Below the pieces are notes generated by a model that saw only the letters and a list, made by a program, of their open reading frames with translations, was not told the DNA's origin and searched no databases. Positions 1-10,327 of a stretch of DNA of 64,000 nucleotides are shown here, in pieces; the stretch's first letter is position 1, and every line of letters starts with the position of its first letter. The position numbers and the translations under genes were made by a program. The stretch covers positions 1-64,000 of the forward strand of contig NW_005179166.1 in the NCBI RefSeq assembly GCF_000350225.1, in the 5' to 3' direction. The stretch is from Chondrus crispus. Lineage: Eukaryota; Rhodophyta; Florideophyceae; Gigartinales; Gigartinaceae.

Positions 1-118
1 TCGTCGTCGTCGTCGCATCGCCGTTGCCGTCGTTGCCCGTTCTCCTCATCGCTCGCTCGCCCTTCGCCTTCGCCCGCCCGCCCGCTCGCCCGCCCACCCG
101 CCCGCCCGCGCCAGACGT
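1..118. repeat. Simple-sequence and C-rich tract
   Basis: The window opens with a short (TCG)n run that grades into CGCC/CCCG low-complexity sequence. It encodes nothing recognisable. Confidence 0.8.
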
Positions 119-356
119 CAGGCGATCGAAACCAGTAATCGTGCAACCAGGCTCCACAGTTGCCACTTCACTGTCCGCGAGAGAGGGCAAGTAGAAGCAT
201 GCAATTTTACTCGAGATACACAAAGAACAACTCGTCAAGCATGTCCCCATCCCACTGTACACAGTGCGAAATCTCCACGTTGAAGATATTATTCTTTCGG
301 CACAGTCAGGGTTGTCCCAGACAGATCCGGAGGGGCTGAACAAATTTTTGGAGGAT
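119..356 (+). other. Flank of the left inverted repeat, weak exon-like frame
   Basis: No gene is identified here. One frame is open from 195 to 372 for about 59 codons with no ATG, and its composition is protein-like (it includes HVEDIILSAQSGLSQ). It runs 16 bases into the left inverted repeat. It could be a host exon into which the element inserted. No matching continuation was seen beyond the right repeat at 12643. Confidence 0.2.
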
Positions 357-603
357 AACAGGGGTTTCCGGTAGATCGGTTTCTAGTGCAAAGATCGTTC
401 TTTTCTTTAGTTATGTTATAAGCCCACTAAAACGTTACAAAACTATTCCGCAGTCGTTGAAGACACTAGACAATAAGTAATGGGAGCTCCTTAGGGGTTC
501 TGCAAGTATCTTAGCGTCTTCTGCTTGCATTTTGACCCTGGGAGGTCTCTTGGTGCTCTTGTAGCCCTCCCCGTGACTGTCACGCCATCACGGTACCCGA
601 TAA
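357..603 (+). repeat. Left terminal inverted repeat
   Basis: This is the reverse complement of 12398-12643. Long matched blocks cover the CTAGACAATAAGTAATGGGA stretch and the GACTGTCACGCCATCACGG stretch, interrupted by scattered substitutions and small indels. Similarity fades just past 603. Confidence 0.85.
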
Positions 604-689
604 ATATTTTATATATTCGTTGGTCTCAAGCTCAGGAACTTGCACTTGGAGTCCGTGACGAAGAGTATCACCCCAGCTCGGAGCCTCAC

Positions 690-1338
690 TCAATCCGCCA
701 CGCCTCCCACACACCCGCCAGTCATTGTTCGCCGTTGCCATCAGATTCCCCCCGCGACGTTGACTCCCGCGCACGTCACCTTGCCTCTATGCAACCGCCA
801 GCACACCCCCTTTTTGCCGGCCTCCTGCGAGTCCACGGGCCACAATTAGCCGGCACCATCACCGATGTACAACCCGTTTCCGTCGCCCGCCAAGCTGTAC
901 GCCATCTTAAAATTGCGCTGCCCATGCCATCCCTCTGAGTTCATTTTGAGCACCTCCTCCCCGCCTCTGACGCCCTCGTTCCGCTTCTCCTGCTGTGCGG
1001 CGATCGCGACCAGCTCCAGCGCGAGCCATTGCACGACACTGTCCGCCGCGCAACTGTACACCTCGTCCCTTGTGGGCACGAACGCAAAGGTGGTGAGGTT
1101 GCAGTAGTGCACGTAGGCGGCGCTGCGGCCGGCAGCACGCGTGCGGGGAGTCGCCGAGGCGGACGTCGCTGACGCCTCACAAGCCCATGATGCCGGCCTT
1201 GTTTCCCGTACCGATGAGGGTGCCGGCCGGGTGCCACTCGGCGGCCGTGATCCGCTTCTGGTGGACGTGGCGTACGCAGCGCGCGACACGGGCGTCGAAC
1301 TGACGGCCGCGCAGCGCGACGCTATGTGCATGAAGTTC
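690..1338 (-). pseudogene. DDB2 (damaged-DNA binding WD40) fragment
   Basis: Read on the minus strand, this contains WD40 blades laid out as in plant and animal DDB2, the DNA-binding subunit of the UV-DDB complex in nucleotide excision repair. Visible blocks are an ALRGRQFDARV entry, a blade with AEWHPAGTLIGTGNKAGI, a blade with FAFVPTRDEVYSCAADS, the NSEGWHGQRNFKM insert, and a later blade with HRGKVTCAGVNV followed by LMATANND. These come from different frames. At least two frameshifts (near 1100 and near 740) and in-frame stops (TGA near 1180 at the position of a blade Trp, TAA near 846) break it. It lacks both a complete N-terminus and the last blades. It lies between the left inverted repeat and the transposase, so it is probably a captured host-gene copy. 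Another WD40 protein is possible, but the order of blocks fits DDB2 best. Confidence 0.65.
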
Positions 1339-1510
1339 ATTCCTATCACTCCTTTTCCCTTCTTCTATCTCGAACTTGCCTTCTCTTATTGATTCAGAGA
1401 ATGCTTTACTTCCTCTATCTTGGCATCAAGCTGCTTCTCTGTCGCATGCTGTGCACACCCAGAGTTTTAACAATCACTGTCGTCAGAGTTTTCCATCATT
1501 AATTCGCAGG

Positions 1511-1551
1511 AGTGTCCAAGGAGGAGCTCCAGAAGCTCCTCTTTGGACACT
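1511..1551. repeat. Hairpin at a host-fragment junction
   Basis: Two 18-nt arms (AGTGTCCAAGGAGGAGCT and its complement with one G-U pair) are separated by five bases. The hairpin sits where the UTP14 fragment ends, towards the DDB2 fragment, so it may mark a breakpoint. Confidence 0.75.
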
Positions 1552-2238
1552 CCAGCGACTTCCAGCTGATCTTGAAAAACTTCTCTTCATTACTCACAAC
1601 CTGCACATCGCTCCCCACGCCCCCATTCCTAAGCATCATCTGGATTTCCTTCTCACGCTCCTCAAACATCTTGAAGCCCTCCTCGACAGCGCTCATATTC
1701 CTCCTATCCGTCTCTGCGGTTCCCTTCGCAAAGTTGAACACCTCCTTCTCGCAATTCTTGTCCACTACCCGCGCCCACTTGGGGCTGACTTTCTGCGACG
1801 CGATCTTATACGCTTGCTCGCGTTCCAGCTTGCCTCTGACAAGCTCGGGCAGCGGCAGGGCCAGGGCCTTCTCCCGCCCTCAATCATGCGCGGGAGCTTC
1901 TTCCTGAGCTGCGCTAGCCCCGTCATGCGGTCCCCATCCCTCGCCACCGCGTCCCCGCCGCCCGGCACATGCAGCTTGTGCTCCATCATGTCGCCCTGTC
2001 CTGCCCTTCGCGGTGCGGCACGGGCAGCGGCCTCTCCTCGCCCGCCGACACCACTTGGCACGCCAGCCGTTGCACTGCGCGAGAGCATTGCCCAATGGGA
2101 CGTGCCGTGGGCAAGGGGTGGCGGCGTCGGCAGGGCGTTGCTCCCCTGCCGAAGATTTTTCCATCCTTCTCTCAGCATCATTGCTGTAGGGCTTATTCTC
2201 GATAGATTCCAGCGAAGGCTGCAGATTGGTCTTGACAT
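1552..2238 (-). pseudogene. UTP14 N-terminal/central fragment
   Basis: On the minus strand the frame reads MTGLAQLRKKLPRMIEGG, then after a frameshift near 1870 PLPELVRGKLEREQAYKI, KVSPKWARVVDKNCEKEVF and a charged helix containing FKMFEEREKEIQMML. This matches the pattern of UTP14, the small-subunit processome protein: a Pro-Leu entry, an ERxxAY motif, K-W-x-x-x-V-x-x-N and acidic coiled coil. UTP14 activates the helicase DHR1 in the nucleolus during 18S rRNA maturation. The first part and the C-terminal half are missing here. The matching C-terminal half occurs in the opposite orientation at 9503-10063, on the far side of the transposase and methyltransferase. The frameshift makes this copy non-functional. 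Confidence 0.6.
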
Positions 2239-2359
2239 TAGGCGCGAAAGCCTGGTATGCCCCGGACCTTAGTCAGCCACTACGCGGGGCGCATGCTTCT
2301 GCTGCTTGTCGTAGCAGTATTCCACGGCGGTCCGCATTCGGACTTCGGCGTCGGTTCCC

Positions 2360-4680
2360 ATGCCACGCTCCAGCTCTGATTCAGAGTCCCAACGCGGTTC
2401 TGTGCGGCGTGGAAGAATCTCTCGCAATCGCAATGCAATCAGCAAGTCAAAGTCCTCTGCTGCAATGAGGCGTAATGCGCTTGTGAATGAAGCGGGGACG
2501 TACAAACCACCGGTGGAGTGCTGCGCACAGCGATGTGGCCAGATCATTCCATTTCAGCAGTCGAGGGGCCTCCGTAGTTCCTTTTGCGCCGGCAAAACTC
2601 AAGTTCACCGGAAACGACTTCTCATTGGACTCGTGGCCGATCGAAATGCACTTGACGACCGAGATTCTGATAGTGGATCGAGCAGCAAGAACAAGCCTGT
2701 TTTTCAGTACCGTGGGATCGTAGTCTGTCGTTCATACATGCGCAGTGTAACAACAGCGTCGCCGGACTTACTTAATAGTGTGCTTGGTACTCCGCATGCG
2801 CCGTCTTCACCGTATGCCAATAGGCGCGCAAGATCTTTGGATGGCAGCAAGCACACTCTTGTTGCTGCGTATCTTCTCGGAGTGAAATCTAGAGACGCTG
2901 ACCACAGTCCGGAGCGCGATGTTTTCCATCTCCCACAACGCAACAAAATAGAGGTGTGGGAAGACTACTGTGAACAGGAGAGGGCGCTTGGTCGCCTCCC
3001 ATGCGGTTACACGCACTTCGTGCGGACCTGGAAGGAGGTTGCACCTGAGATCAAGACGAGACGACTGCACGGGTTTGGTAGGTGTGATACATGCGTCGAG
3101 TTTGACGAAGATTTGGATGGACCTCTGACCGCGGGGCAAAGAGAGGATACGCTGCGGAGACGGTCCGAGCATATCCAGTTCGTACGTGCAAGTCGTGCCA
3201 TGTACTACGCGACAAGAGACGAAGCGCAGCTCCGCCCTGACAGGACGATTTCCTTGATTGTAGACGGCGCTGATCAAGTGAAGTACGCATTGCCACATTT
3301 TGCGAGCAAATCGAAGGCTTCTTCAATTGGGCTGGGTATTCCCATACATCTCATTGGTGTACTGAACCACGGAGGGAAGTCAGCTGGTGCCGGAGCATTT
3401 TTGTTCACTGCGGAGGACTACAATCTAACTGGATCCAACCTTGTAGTCGAGGTGATTCACAGAGTTATTACGTCCGAGAGTAACCGATTACAAGCCTTGG
3501 ATCTCATATTACCGCCCGTGCTCTTTGTTCAACTCGACAACTGCACTCGCGAGAACAAAAACTCGTTCACTCATGGGTATTTTGAGCTGCTTGTCGTTCG
3601 AGGAGTATTCAAAAAAGTGGTGGCACGTTATCTGCCTAAAGGTCACACTCATGAGGACATTGATCAGATGTTTTCTAGGACTGGGGCAGGCATCCGTGAT
3701 AAGAACATATGCACTATTCCTGAATTACATGCCGCGCTTGGGGAGAGCTTCACTCCGCAGCCGATCATATCACATATTGACTCAACTATCAACACGAAAG
3801 CTCTGTTCGAGGTTAATAGGCTTCTTCGACCGTCCTCAGAGCTCAGTGGATTTACTGTGTACCACGAGTTCTCATTCACAGTTGACGCAGCAGGTGCCTC
3901 TACGTGTGAGGTCAAGCTTTGGCCAATTTCGCAGAGTTCCGTGTCTCTACTGTCTTCTGGGCTGCCGGGGGGGTTTCTGCGCCCAGGCTTAAGTTTGGAC
4001 CTACGAAAAATGACAATTCCTCCTCTTGTACGCAAGAAGAGCACTACAGAAGACGCGCACAGGATGACGCGACGCATTCAGGCAGTTGAACGTCGGATCG
4101 GTTCCCAGGCGAGCATGGAAGCTCTTAGAACTCTCATCGCAAGACTGACACTTGGTGCCGAAGTTCCATGCGCTTGGAACCTAAGCACTTGTCCAGAGAT
4201 GAACGAGCATTACACACGCGATGCGGTATACATGAGAGAACGGCTGCCGGATGGGCGATGCGGAGAGTCGCTCTCGCCAGGTCTGACGATGAGGAGCCTG
4301 ACTTCGACATGGATGAGATACCGATCGCGGGCGTGGAGTACAATGTGGGAGATCTTGTCGTGGTCCGACCGCACGTCACCCAGCTCAAGTTCCGGAGATT
4401 CTGGATTGGAGCGATAGTGAAGCGGAAAAAGACCAATCATGTTCCTGGGCAAGAGCAACGCATGGCGGTGTTGTGGGTCCAATGGATGGAACCCGACAAT
4501 GGATTCGCAGAGCTGACAGCTAAATTTCGCCCTGCGGTTGGCGATACTGACGAAATCTATGTCGATTCCGTTCTCTGCAAATTTCCTAAGCTTCTTCGGA
4601 GCGGGCAGCTCCCACTGAAAGTACAAATAGAAATATCGAGGACGTTAGTCACGTGTGAATCTCGAGATGCTGGTGGCTAG
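2360..4680 (+). CDS. DUF7869-type RNase H-like transposase, frameshifted C-terminus
   Basis: The first frame (2360-4417) has a Ser/Arg-rich N-terminus, Cys pairs near residues 54-60 and 242-245 that could bind zinc, and then a DUF7869-type catalytic core. Three acidic motifs are visible: VDGADQVKYALPHF (Asp 302), VQLDNCTRENKN (Asp 393) and GHTHEDIDQMFSR (residues 428-440). Such cores are thought to be RNase H-fold transposases. Near 4255 the reading moves to another frame, which continues to 4680 with an SH3/chromo-like segment containing NVGDLVVVRPH and FWIGAIVKR. That segment is the expected tail, so a single indel probably split one gene of about 770 codons. It is the likely mobilising enzyme of the surrounding element. 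Ribosomal recoding is possible but there is no evidence for it. Confidence 0.65.
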
Positions 4681-4790
4681 ATCAGCAAGCGAGGATAGAA
4701 AGTATTCGGCAGCGCGCTCATGGATTAAAAATGACGGACCGAGGCTTTCGCGGAGATTTAGTGCAGTTTATGAATATTCAGACTCTGCAC

Positions 4791-4808
4791 ACGGCGTTAT
4801 AACGCCGT
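4791..4808. repeat. 18-bp perfect palindrome followed by a T tract
   Basis: ACGGCGTTATAACGCCGT is a perfect palindrome about 110 bp after the transposase stop, with a run of six T about ten bases later. In a bacterium this would suggest a terminator. In this eukaryotic setting its role is unknown. Confidence 0.6.
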
Positions 4809-4822
4809 CGATGGCGGTTTTT

Positions 4823-5928
4823 TGATTTGCGGATGATAGTTACAACGGTTTGTGGGAGGAAGAGACGGATTTCTATGACGAAAATGGTGCTCGGAGCTCC
4901 GAAGTTGACTATGAGTTGGAGAGAAATAAAAAGGGAGATTTCATGTCGTTATCTTCAAATCCAGTTCCATGTTGTTGTTATATGCACACCTCGCTCAGCA
5001 CATTAGTCCTGCTTGAACTGTCTCCATGCGTCAACATCTGTCAGTTCACGGCAAACTATAAACGGGTGACAGAGATGTTGTATATCCCCAGCAATCGCAT
5101 ACAAACTTCCCGTGAGAGGGAACGAACAAATACACCTATGAATAATACATGGAATCCTGCTTAGGTAGGCCATATCAGTCCTCATCTTCAAACGGAGATG
5201 TCGGGAGATCGATCAAGTGCAGCAACGCACGTCAGGATCGCGGTGCAGAATGGAGGAAGGCGAGGCGGAAAAACTGGTCGCCAAGCTCAAGCGAATGTGT
5301 GGGTGCTCGGGGACGCCGTCACCGGCAAATCACGCATTGGAAGGCGACCCGGGAATGAGGATAGCGGCGGAAACGCACCAAGTGCGGAGACGGGGACGGA
5401 AGGCTTGGAAATTGAATATCAAAAGTAAAGAGGGGCTAGGAAGGGGGAAGGGTGAAAGATTAAATATATGGCTCCCAGTGTTCTGTGTACAATGCTCCAC
5501 TCCAACTTTCTCGAACTCAACTTTCACATTTTTTGGCTCGCGAGGATCCCTCCCAGATGCATGAGCCGAATCCTGTCCACTGTTTACATTTCTTCGCTCG
5601 GAATCCACGCTGCCGTTGTTTCGATTGACGAAGACTGAACCCACTGTCAGCAAGCACCCGATAATGTTTATTCAGGTCATAAGAGGTCCAAATATATTTG
5701 TTGGCAGAAGGAAATCGTAAAACTTCGGAAAAAACACTGTCATAACTCTCAGATCGCTGTAAGTAAGGGTATGATATCCCGAAATGTCGATATTCTTTGC
5801 CTTGGCTAATATTTTTGCCTCTTCCAAACACCGAGTATCGTTTATTCGTTCTTTGCTGACAGTGTTATGGGGATAGGGATATGAGCTGATGAACACGTCA
5901 ACTTCTCCACGTGGCGACGGTCACGTGG
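4823..5928. other. 1.1 kb without a firm gene
   Basis: Two weak frames are present. A plus-strand frame from 4823 to 5164 begins with an acidic stretch (LWEEETDFYDENG). A minus-strand frame at 5672-5896 contains NDTRCLEEAKILAKAKNID. Neither has a recognisable domain. Between them, 5195-5430 is open in three overlapping frames, which suggests composition more than coding. Confidence 0.35.
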
Positions 5929-5937
5929 TGATCAGCG

Positions 5938-5993
5938 TCGGCTAGGCTGTGCTGGCCTGCTTCGCATGAAGCAGGCCAACTCAGCCTAGCCGA
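5938..5993. repeat. 26-nt-arm hairpin upstream of the second core gene
   Basis: The arms TCGGCTAGGCTG..GGCCTGCTTC and GAAGCAGGCC..CAGCCTAGCCGA pair with two mismatches around a four-base loop. It lies about 130 bp before the next start codon. Confidence 0.75.
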
Positions 5994-6126
5994 GTCATCT
6001 CACTGTGCTGATGGCACTGGATCCTTTACAACATCGAGTGAGGACGCATCGCGCAGCTCGCTTGCGGAGAACTACGATCAGAAGCAATTTGCTAGATTTA
6101 TCGCACATCTGCTCGAAGTCGGCGAA

Positions 6127-7367
6127 ATGGAAAGCCCGCCGGCCGGTGATGGTCATGAGGCCGAGATCGCACTGTCTTTCGCCGACATGTTTGACGGCTT
6201 CGTGCACGTTGACCCGGCGAGGTGTGTGCCCGGTGCGCGCATTCGCGCTGTCTCTAAATCTCGTGTACGTGCGCTCGCCCACAGCATCTCAACTCTGTCT
6301 TTTGTGTCAGCTTCCGCGGCCCTGACTATGTACAAGGCGCTGCTGTCGGATCTCGTTCAAGCCGGCAAGGCCGTTGACGACCCAACCGCCGAGCGCGCAA
6401 TCCAAGAGGGGAAAAGACGGGAAATGTGTGGTATGGTGTGTGCGATGGCGCCGCGTTGCTCGAAGCCCTGGTTATGCTGGCAGAGGAGGCTCCCACTCCA
6501 CAAGATCGCAAGGACTTCAAGGAGATGCGGCCACAAGCCCGACTGCTCCGAACGTGCAGCAGGCATTCCATGGTTATGCTGGGCACGATGCTTAATGCCG
6601 CGTCATCCAATGGCGTGAAGCTCACCTACGCGGATATGCTTGTGGCTGGCAAGCACCTTCTCGACCAAGTCAGAGCTGTAGATGGAGAGTTACACCTCGT
6701 GCGACGGGCCATGGACATGTATCATTCTCTTGCCAGTAATGGCCGCAGAAAGGATGCAGCAGCCTATGCCCGCGTTTCGGACAATTCCAAGTTTGCCTCT
6801 TCTCCCGCTCAGGGATTTGAATCTGAGAACACATTTCGGCAGCGCCTGCAGATTGCACGGAAGTTTCATTGGCCGGCGCTCCACCTCATGCAGAGCGTGA
6901 TGACGGAGATCGGATACGAAAATCTCTGGACGTCTTCAAACACGAAGGCAACTGGGATTCACAAGCTGACTAGCCTACAACAAAAGAGATTGATTACGAG
7001 CGTGAAATTTCTCAAGAAAGATACTGGGGCGGTGACAAAATCACAGGTGGATGCTGCTAGCTTTGCGATGACCGTAACGTCCACGCATATTTCTCGGCTA
7101 CTCGGCTATCTGGGCTACAATGTCTACGTGAACGATGATGCTGGCCTGGAGGCAGTGGACGAGAACTGTACAGTACCAGAGAAAACCCCGACGGGTGAAT
7201 TTTGTCGCGAGCTGCTGCATATGGTGAACACTGGCGCGGCAGACAAATTGATTGCAGAGCAGATTTCAGACCAGGGAACAGCTGCTGACACCTCCCACAT
7301 GATCCCGCCCGCACTCCTGCAGGCGGCACGGGCGGGGGGGAGGACAGCGCGACAAGATGCCGCGTAG
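6127..7367 (+). CDS. Unknown protein with a possible ParB-like N-terminus, frameshifted
   Basis: Reading starts at ATG 6127 and moves to another frame near 6425, where the text passes smoothly from QEGKRREMCGMVC to DGAALLEALVMLAEEA. The combined length is about 410 residues. The N-terminal stretch VHVDPARCVPGARIR followed by SRVRALAHSI resembles the ParB/sulfiredoxin pattern of beta strand, R-x-R, then a helix ending in a La-SI box. The rest is helical and unfamiliar (FHWPALHLMQSVMTEIGYENLW, THISRLLGYLGYNVYVND). It lies 206 bp before the methyltransferase on the same strand. ParB-like domains beside DNA methyltransferases are common in prokaryotic mobile DNA, which is the only contextual support. 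The frame is open upstream to 5929 but lacks an earlier ATG. Function is unassigned. Confidence 0.45.
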
Positions 7368-7572
7368 CTGAGGGAAGGACTAACGTCGCTCAGGTGTCTC
7401 GAAACGGGGTCGCAGAAAAAAATGAAATGGGCGACAGCGAAACCGGTGGTCCTGCACCGGTTCAGCCAGAATTATCTGATGGGGAAGGCCCCCTTACGAT
7501 GTTCAGAGTGCTCCACATACGCCGGGATTACCCAATGATCCAAACACTCCAGGCTCACCCACGGCTCTACAG

Positions 7573-9141
7573 ATGCCCCTACCGAAAGGGAAGCAGGTGC
7601 TCAACATCGAAGCATCCGCTGTAGCAAGAGAAAAGCTCTCTTGCATGAATATCGAAATGTTCCGCGAGTCGTTCGAATTATTCTCATCAAAATCCTACTT
7701 TGGAGATCATGTTCGAGGCAGAGCAATGCTCGTCATTGTCGATCTACCCTATAATATTGGCGTATCAAAGGGCACTAGAGACTTTATTAGCGCGGAAGAT
7801 GTGAAGCGAGTCGTAAGTCATGCAGCAGAGGCCTGTGCAACGCGTGGGAATATACTGCTTTTCTGTTCATGGCAGACCTATGTCCTAATTGTGACAACGC
7901 TACAGAACATGGGTTCGAGTTGTCCGGTTTACTTCAACATAATACGAATTACCATCGAAAGGGAAGTAGTGCTTCGGCGACGAGCGCCTGGGACGATGAT
8001 CAGACCGGATAACGGACAGGAACTGGTTCTTGTGCTCTACAAAAGCATCGATCGATTTACGCATTTGGACCAGCTCTATTCATATCTTAAACATACGACG
8101 CGAGCTCGAACAGTGAATATTATCGACCATGTCCGTCCCTTTTCGGGTAAGTTCCTGTGGAACTCCTATTTTGAGGGATACCTCGATACGGACGACGTCT
8201 ACAGCACTCAGACCTCTGGGCTCCGTGCCCCGCGCGGCTCGCGGTGCCGTAAGCAAATTCGTTCTGAGCAGAAGTCGATAGACCTCCCGAAAGACTTAGG
8301 TCTTGCGTACTGCAAGCCCGGCGGGCTCTGGTACGACTGCATGTGCGGAACAGGTACAGCCGGGATTGCTGCGCTTGAACTTGGATCTCCTGCTGTAATG
8401 ACGGACATTGACTTCGACTGTATTGACGAATCCGCACCGCTGCTTTTGCAGCTTCTAGAGAAACGTAAGATGGTGCAAGGAGCGAAGAAACATCTCCAGC
8501 GTCGCAAAAACACGTTGCCGGAGTCTTCCTCCGACGAAGGACCTGACAAAGACGAGGTCTCATCCCATCTAGGATCCGTTTCTGAACAAGAGAGCCACGC
8601 TGGTGATGACGACATGATAAATGCGAGCGAAATCGATGCAAATGTTGACCCAGGCAGCGGTGAAGGAGCAAGGAGCGCAATTCGTGATGGCTGCAATATA
8701 ATAAAAATCGGCAAAGACGACGAAAGGGAAGAGGCGGAGCCGCCTACGAAGAAGCAAAAGATGGAGATTGCCGGCGGCGATGCTGACACGGATCAGCAAC
8801 TTCTGCAGCTACTTGATCAAATGTCTTCGAGCAGCAATTTGCCATTGATGCCCAAGAGGAGGGGTCGGAGGATGACAGCTGCCAGAGGGTTTAGATGCGC
8901 AGCAGCCTCCATCTGCGCAGTTCTCAGTGATGATAAGCTGACGTTTGACATGAAATGCGGGAACATGGCATGCGCGAGTGATGCTAATGGCGCTGGACGT
9001 CTGCATGATATGTGTGCAGGGAAGGTATGGATGAGCACTGCGGCAAAGAAGCTGGATTTGTGGAGCGAGCCAGCGAATGGCGAGCCGGGATACTGCTCCC
9101 TCACATGCTGGAAGATGGTAGCGAGATCAGCCCGCATGTAA
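7573..9141 (+). CDS. Beta-class DNA amino-methyltransferase (N6-adenine or N4-cytosine type)
   Basis: This is a 522-residue frame. The catalytic motif IV comes first (VIVDLPYNIGV, residues 55-64, a D-P-P-Y variant). The SAM-binding motif I comes about 190 residues later (YDCMCGTGTAGIAALELG near 254-271, then TDID at 277-280). That order defines the beta class of amino-methyltransferases (N6_N4_Mtase family), which methylate adenine N6 or cytosine N4 in DNA. The C-terminal 200 residues are an acidic, Ser-rich linker, a basic patch (MPKRRGRRMTAARGF) and a Cys/His-rich end (CGNMAC, HDMC, CSLTC) that could be a zinc finger. ATG 7573 is the first Met in frame. A Pro-rich open stretch from 7480 and a parallel frame from 7394 suggest the N-terminus may be longer with one frameshift. 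It is the last core gene of the inverted-repeat element. Confidence 0.7.
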   Translation: MPLPKGKQVLNIEASAVAREKLSCMNIEMFRESFELFSSKSYFGDHVRGRAMLVIVDLPYNIGVSKGTRDFISAEDVKRVVSHAAEACATRGNILLFCSWQTYVLIVTTLQNMGSSCPVYFNIIRITIEREVVLRRRAPGTMIRPDNGQELVLVLYKSIDRFTHLDQLYSYLKHTTRARTVNIIDHVRPFSGKFLWNSYFEGYLDTDDVYSTQTSGLRAPRGSRCRKQIRSEQKSIDLPKDLGLAYCKPGGLWYDCMCGTGTAGIAALELGSPAVMTDIDFDCIDESAPLLLQLLEKRKMVQGAKKHLQRRKNTLPESSSDEGPDKDEVSSHLGSVSEQESHAGDDDMINASEIDANVDPGSGEGARSAIRDGCNIIKIGKDDEREEAEPPTKKQKMEIAGGDADTDQQLLQLLDQMSSSSNLPLMPKRRGRRMTAARGFRCAAASICAVLSDDKLTFDMKCGNMACASDANGAGRLHDMCAGKVWMSTAAKKLDLWSEPANGEPGYCSLTCWKMVARSARM

Positions 9142-9502
9142 AAGTTTCTTCCTGGCCTCTTTAGGTAGTGCAGGATGTTATTTGTCTGAAGTCCTTGACA
9201 TCTGTCAATGGTCCGCCTTGACAACGAAGAATAAATCACGACTTAGTGCACTCAGTAAGCACAGCTCTGCTGTCAATTTTCTCAGCTCTCAGTTAGGTCC
9301 CTACTGCGTTGCAGCAGAATAGTAAGAAGACGTGCAAGAGGAGCGGAACGGGGACAACACCGACGACCTCGGTAGTAGATTACAAGCAAGAAACGAGGTT
9401 CAAAAATTAAAACGATGAGGAAGCAAAGACAACGACGCACAGGAAGGAAACAAAAGCGGATGTCAGACGCGATGATGCTGAGGACGAGAGTGAGATGACG
9501 AC
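9142..9502. other. Spacer after the methyltransferase
   Basis: About 360 bp separate the methyltransferase stop from the UTP14 fragment. I see no coding frame, hairpin or repeat that I can support. Confidence 0.4.
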
Positions 9503-10063
9503 ATGGTACGGATGAATCTAGTGGGAAAGGCATTCTTCGGAGCAGGGGGTACTGACAAGCCAGACTTTGATGCGATGAATGAGGGTGAAATCGGACGGAC
9601 TCTCCCCCAAGGCTGCGGACTTGGGTGCAGAAGTGCTGCCAGGGTGGGGCAGCTGGGAGGGGGTCAGGATGAAGAAGCGTCGCAAGGACGGGCAGGCTGA
9701 AAGCGCGTTTGCGCGGGCCTCTCGCGAGCGCTTGGCCACGGGTCGCTCGAAGGTGCTCTGCGCTAGCGCGGACTTGGACCTGTCGCGCGTGATCCTGGAC
9801 GAGCGGCAGATCAAACAGGCGACGCAGTGGAAGCTGGCTTCGGGCCAGTTTCCGTTCACGTTCGGGGCGCAGTGGCCACACGACGCGACCGCACCCGTGT
9901 GCCGCGACCTGCTCACAGCGCGGGCTTTCCAGGAGCAGGTCACCGGGCGCATCAAGAAGATGGCCACTATTGCTACCAAGCCTATCAGCCTCTCAAACGG
10001 GCTTGCCGCCGTCCTGCAAGACTGCAAGCGCAAGATCGAGGCGAGCAGTGGGCCTTTAGCGCG
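9503..10063 (+). pseudogene. UTP14 C-terminal fragment
   Basis: One frame from 9503 gives VGKAFFGAGGTDKPDFDAMN. A second frame from about 9580 gives the UTP14 hallmark LPGWGSWEGV, a basic stretch (MKKRRKDG), VILDERQIKQATQWK, the conserved FPFTFGAQW and a terminal ARAFQEQVTGRI with IATKPISL. Order and spacing match the C-terminal half of UTP14, a small-subunit processome component. The two frames show one frameshift near 9585. Its N-terminal counterpart lies in the opposite orientation at 1552-2238, so the two halves flank the transposon core head-out. Neither half can make a working protein. Confidence 0.75.
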
Positions 10064-10327
10064 GCATCAGCAGAGTTGTGTCACGTCCACGTGCTGGATT
10101 CGATCCGCCGCTTTGATCCGACCGCATCCCACCCAATCGTTTCCCGCGTTGTGCGTTGTGTCACCCTCTAGTTTACTCCGCTGTTCCGTACGATAGGCCG
10201 GCCCCCGTCAATTCATTCACCTCCCCCCAGCCTGCCAACATTTATTATTATACGCACCCTGCTCTATCCCCAGCCCAGCTCCCCTGGCCCTCTCCCCATT
10301 CGCATTGTCTCACCCTCCCATCACAAT

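Noticed and set aside
525-938. Plus-strand frame overlapping the left inverted repeat and the DDB2 fragment
   Set aside because: No domain. It crosses from the repeat into antisense DDB2, so it is a chance frame.
1376-2272. 298-codon plus-strand frame
   Set aside because: It lies opposite the UTP14 fragment, is low-complexity Pro/Ser/Leu-rich and is best explained as its shadow.
4791-4830. Bacterial-type intrinsic terminator
   Set aside because: Palindrome plus T tract, but the surrounding genes are eukaryotic. I list only the palindrome.
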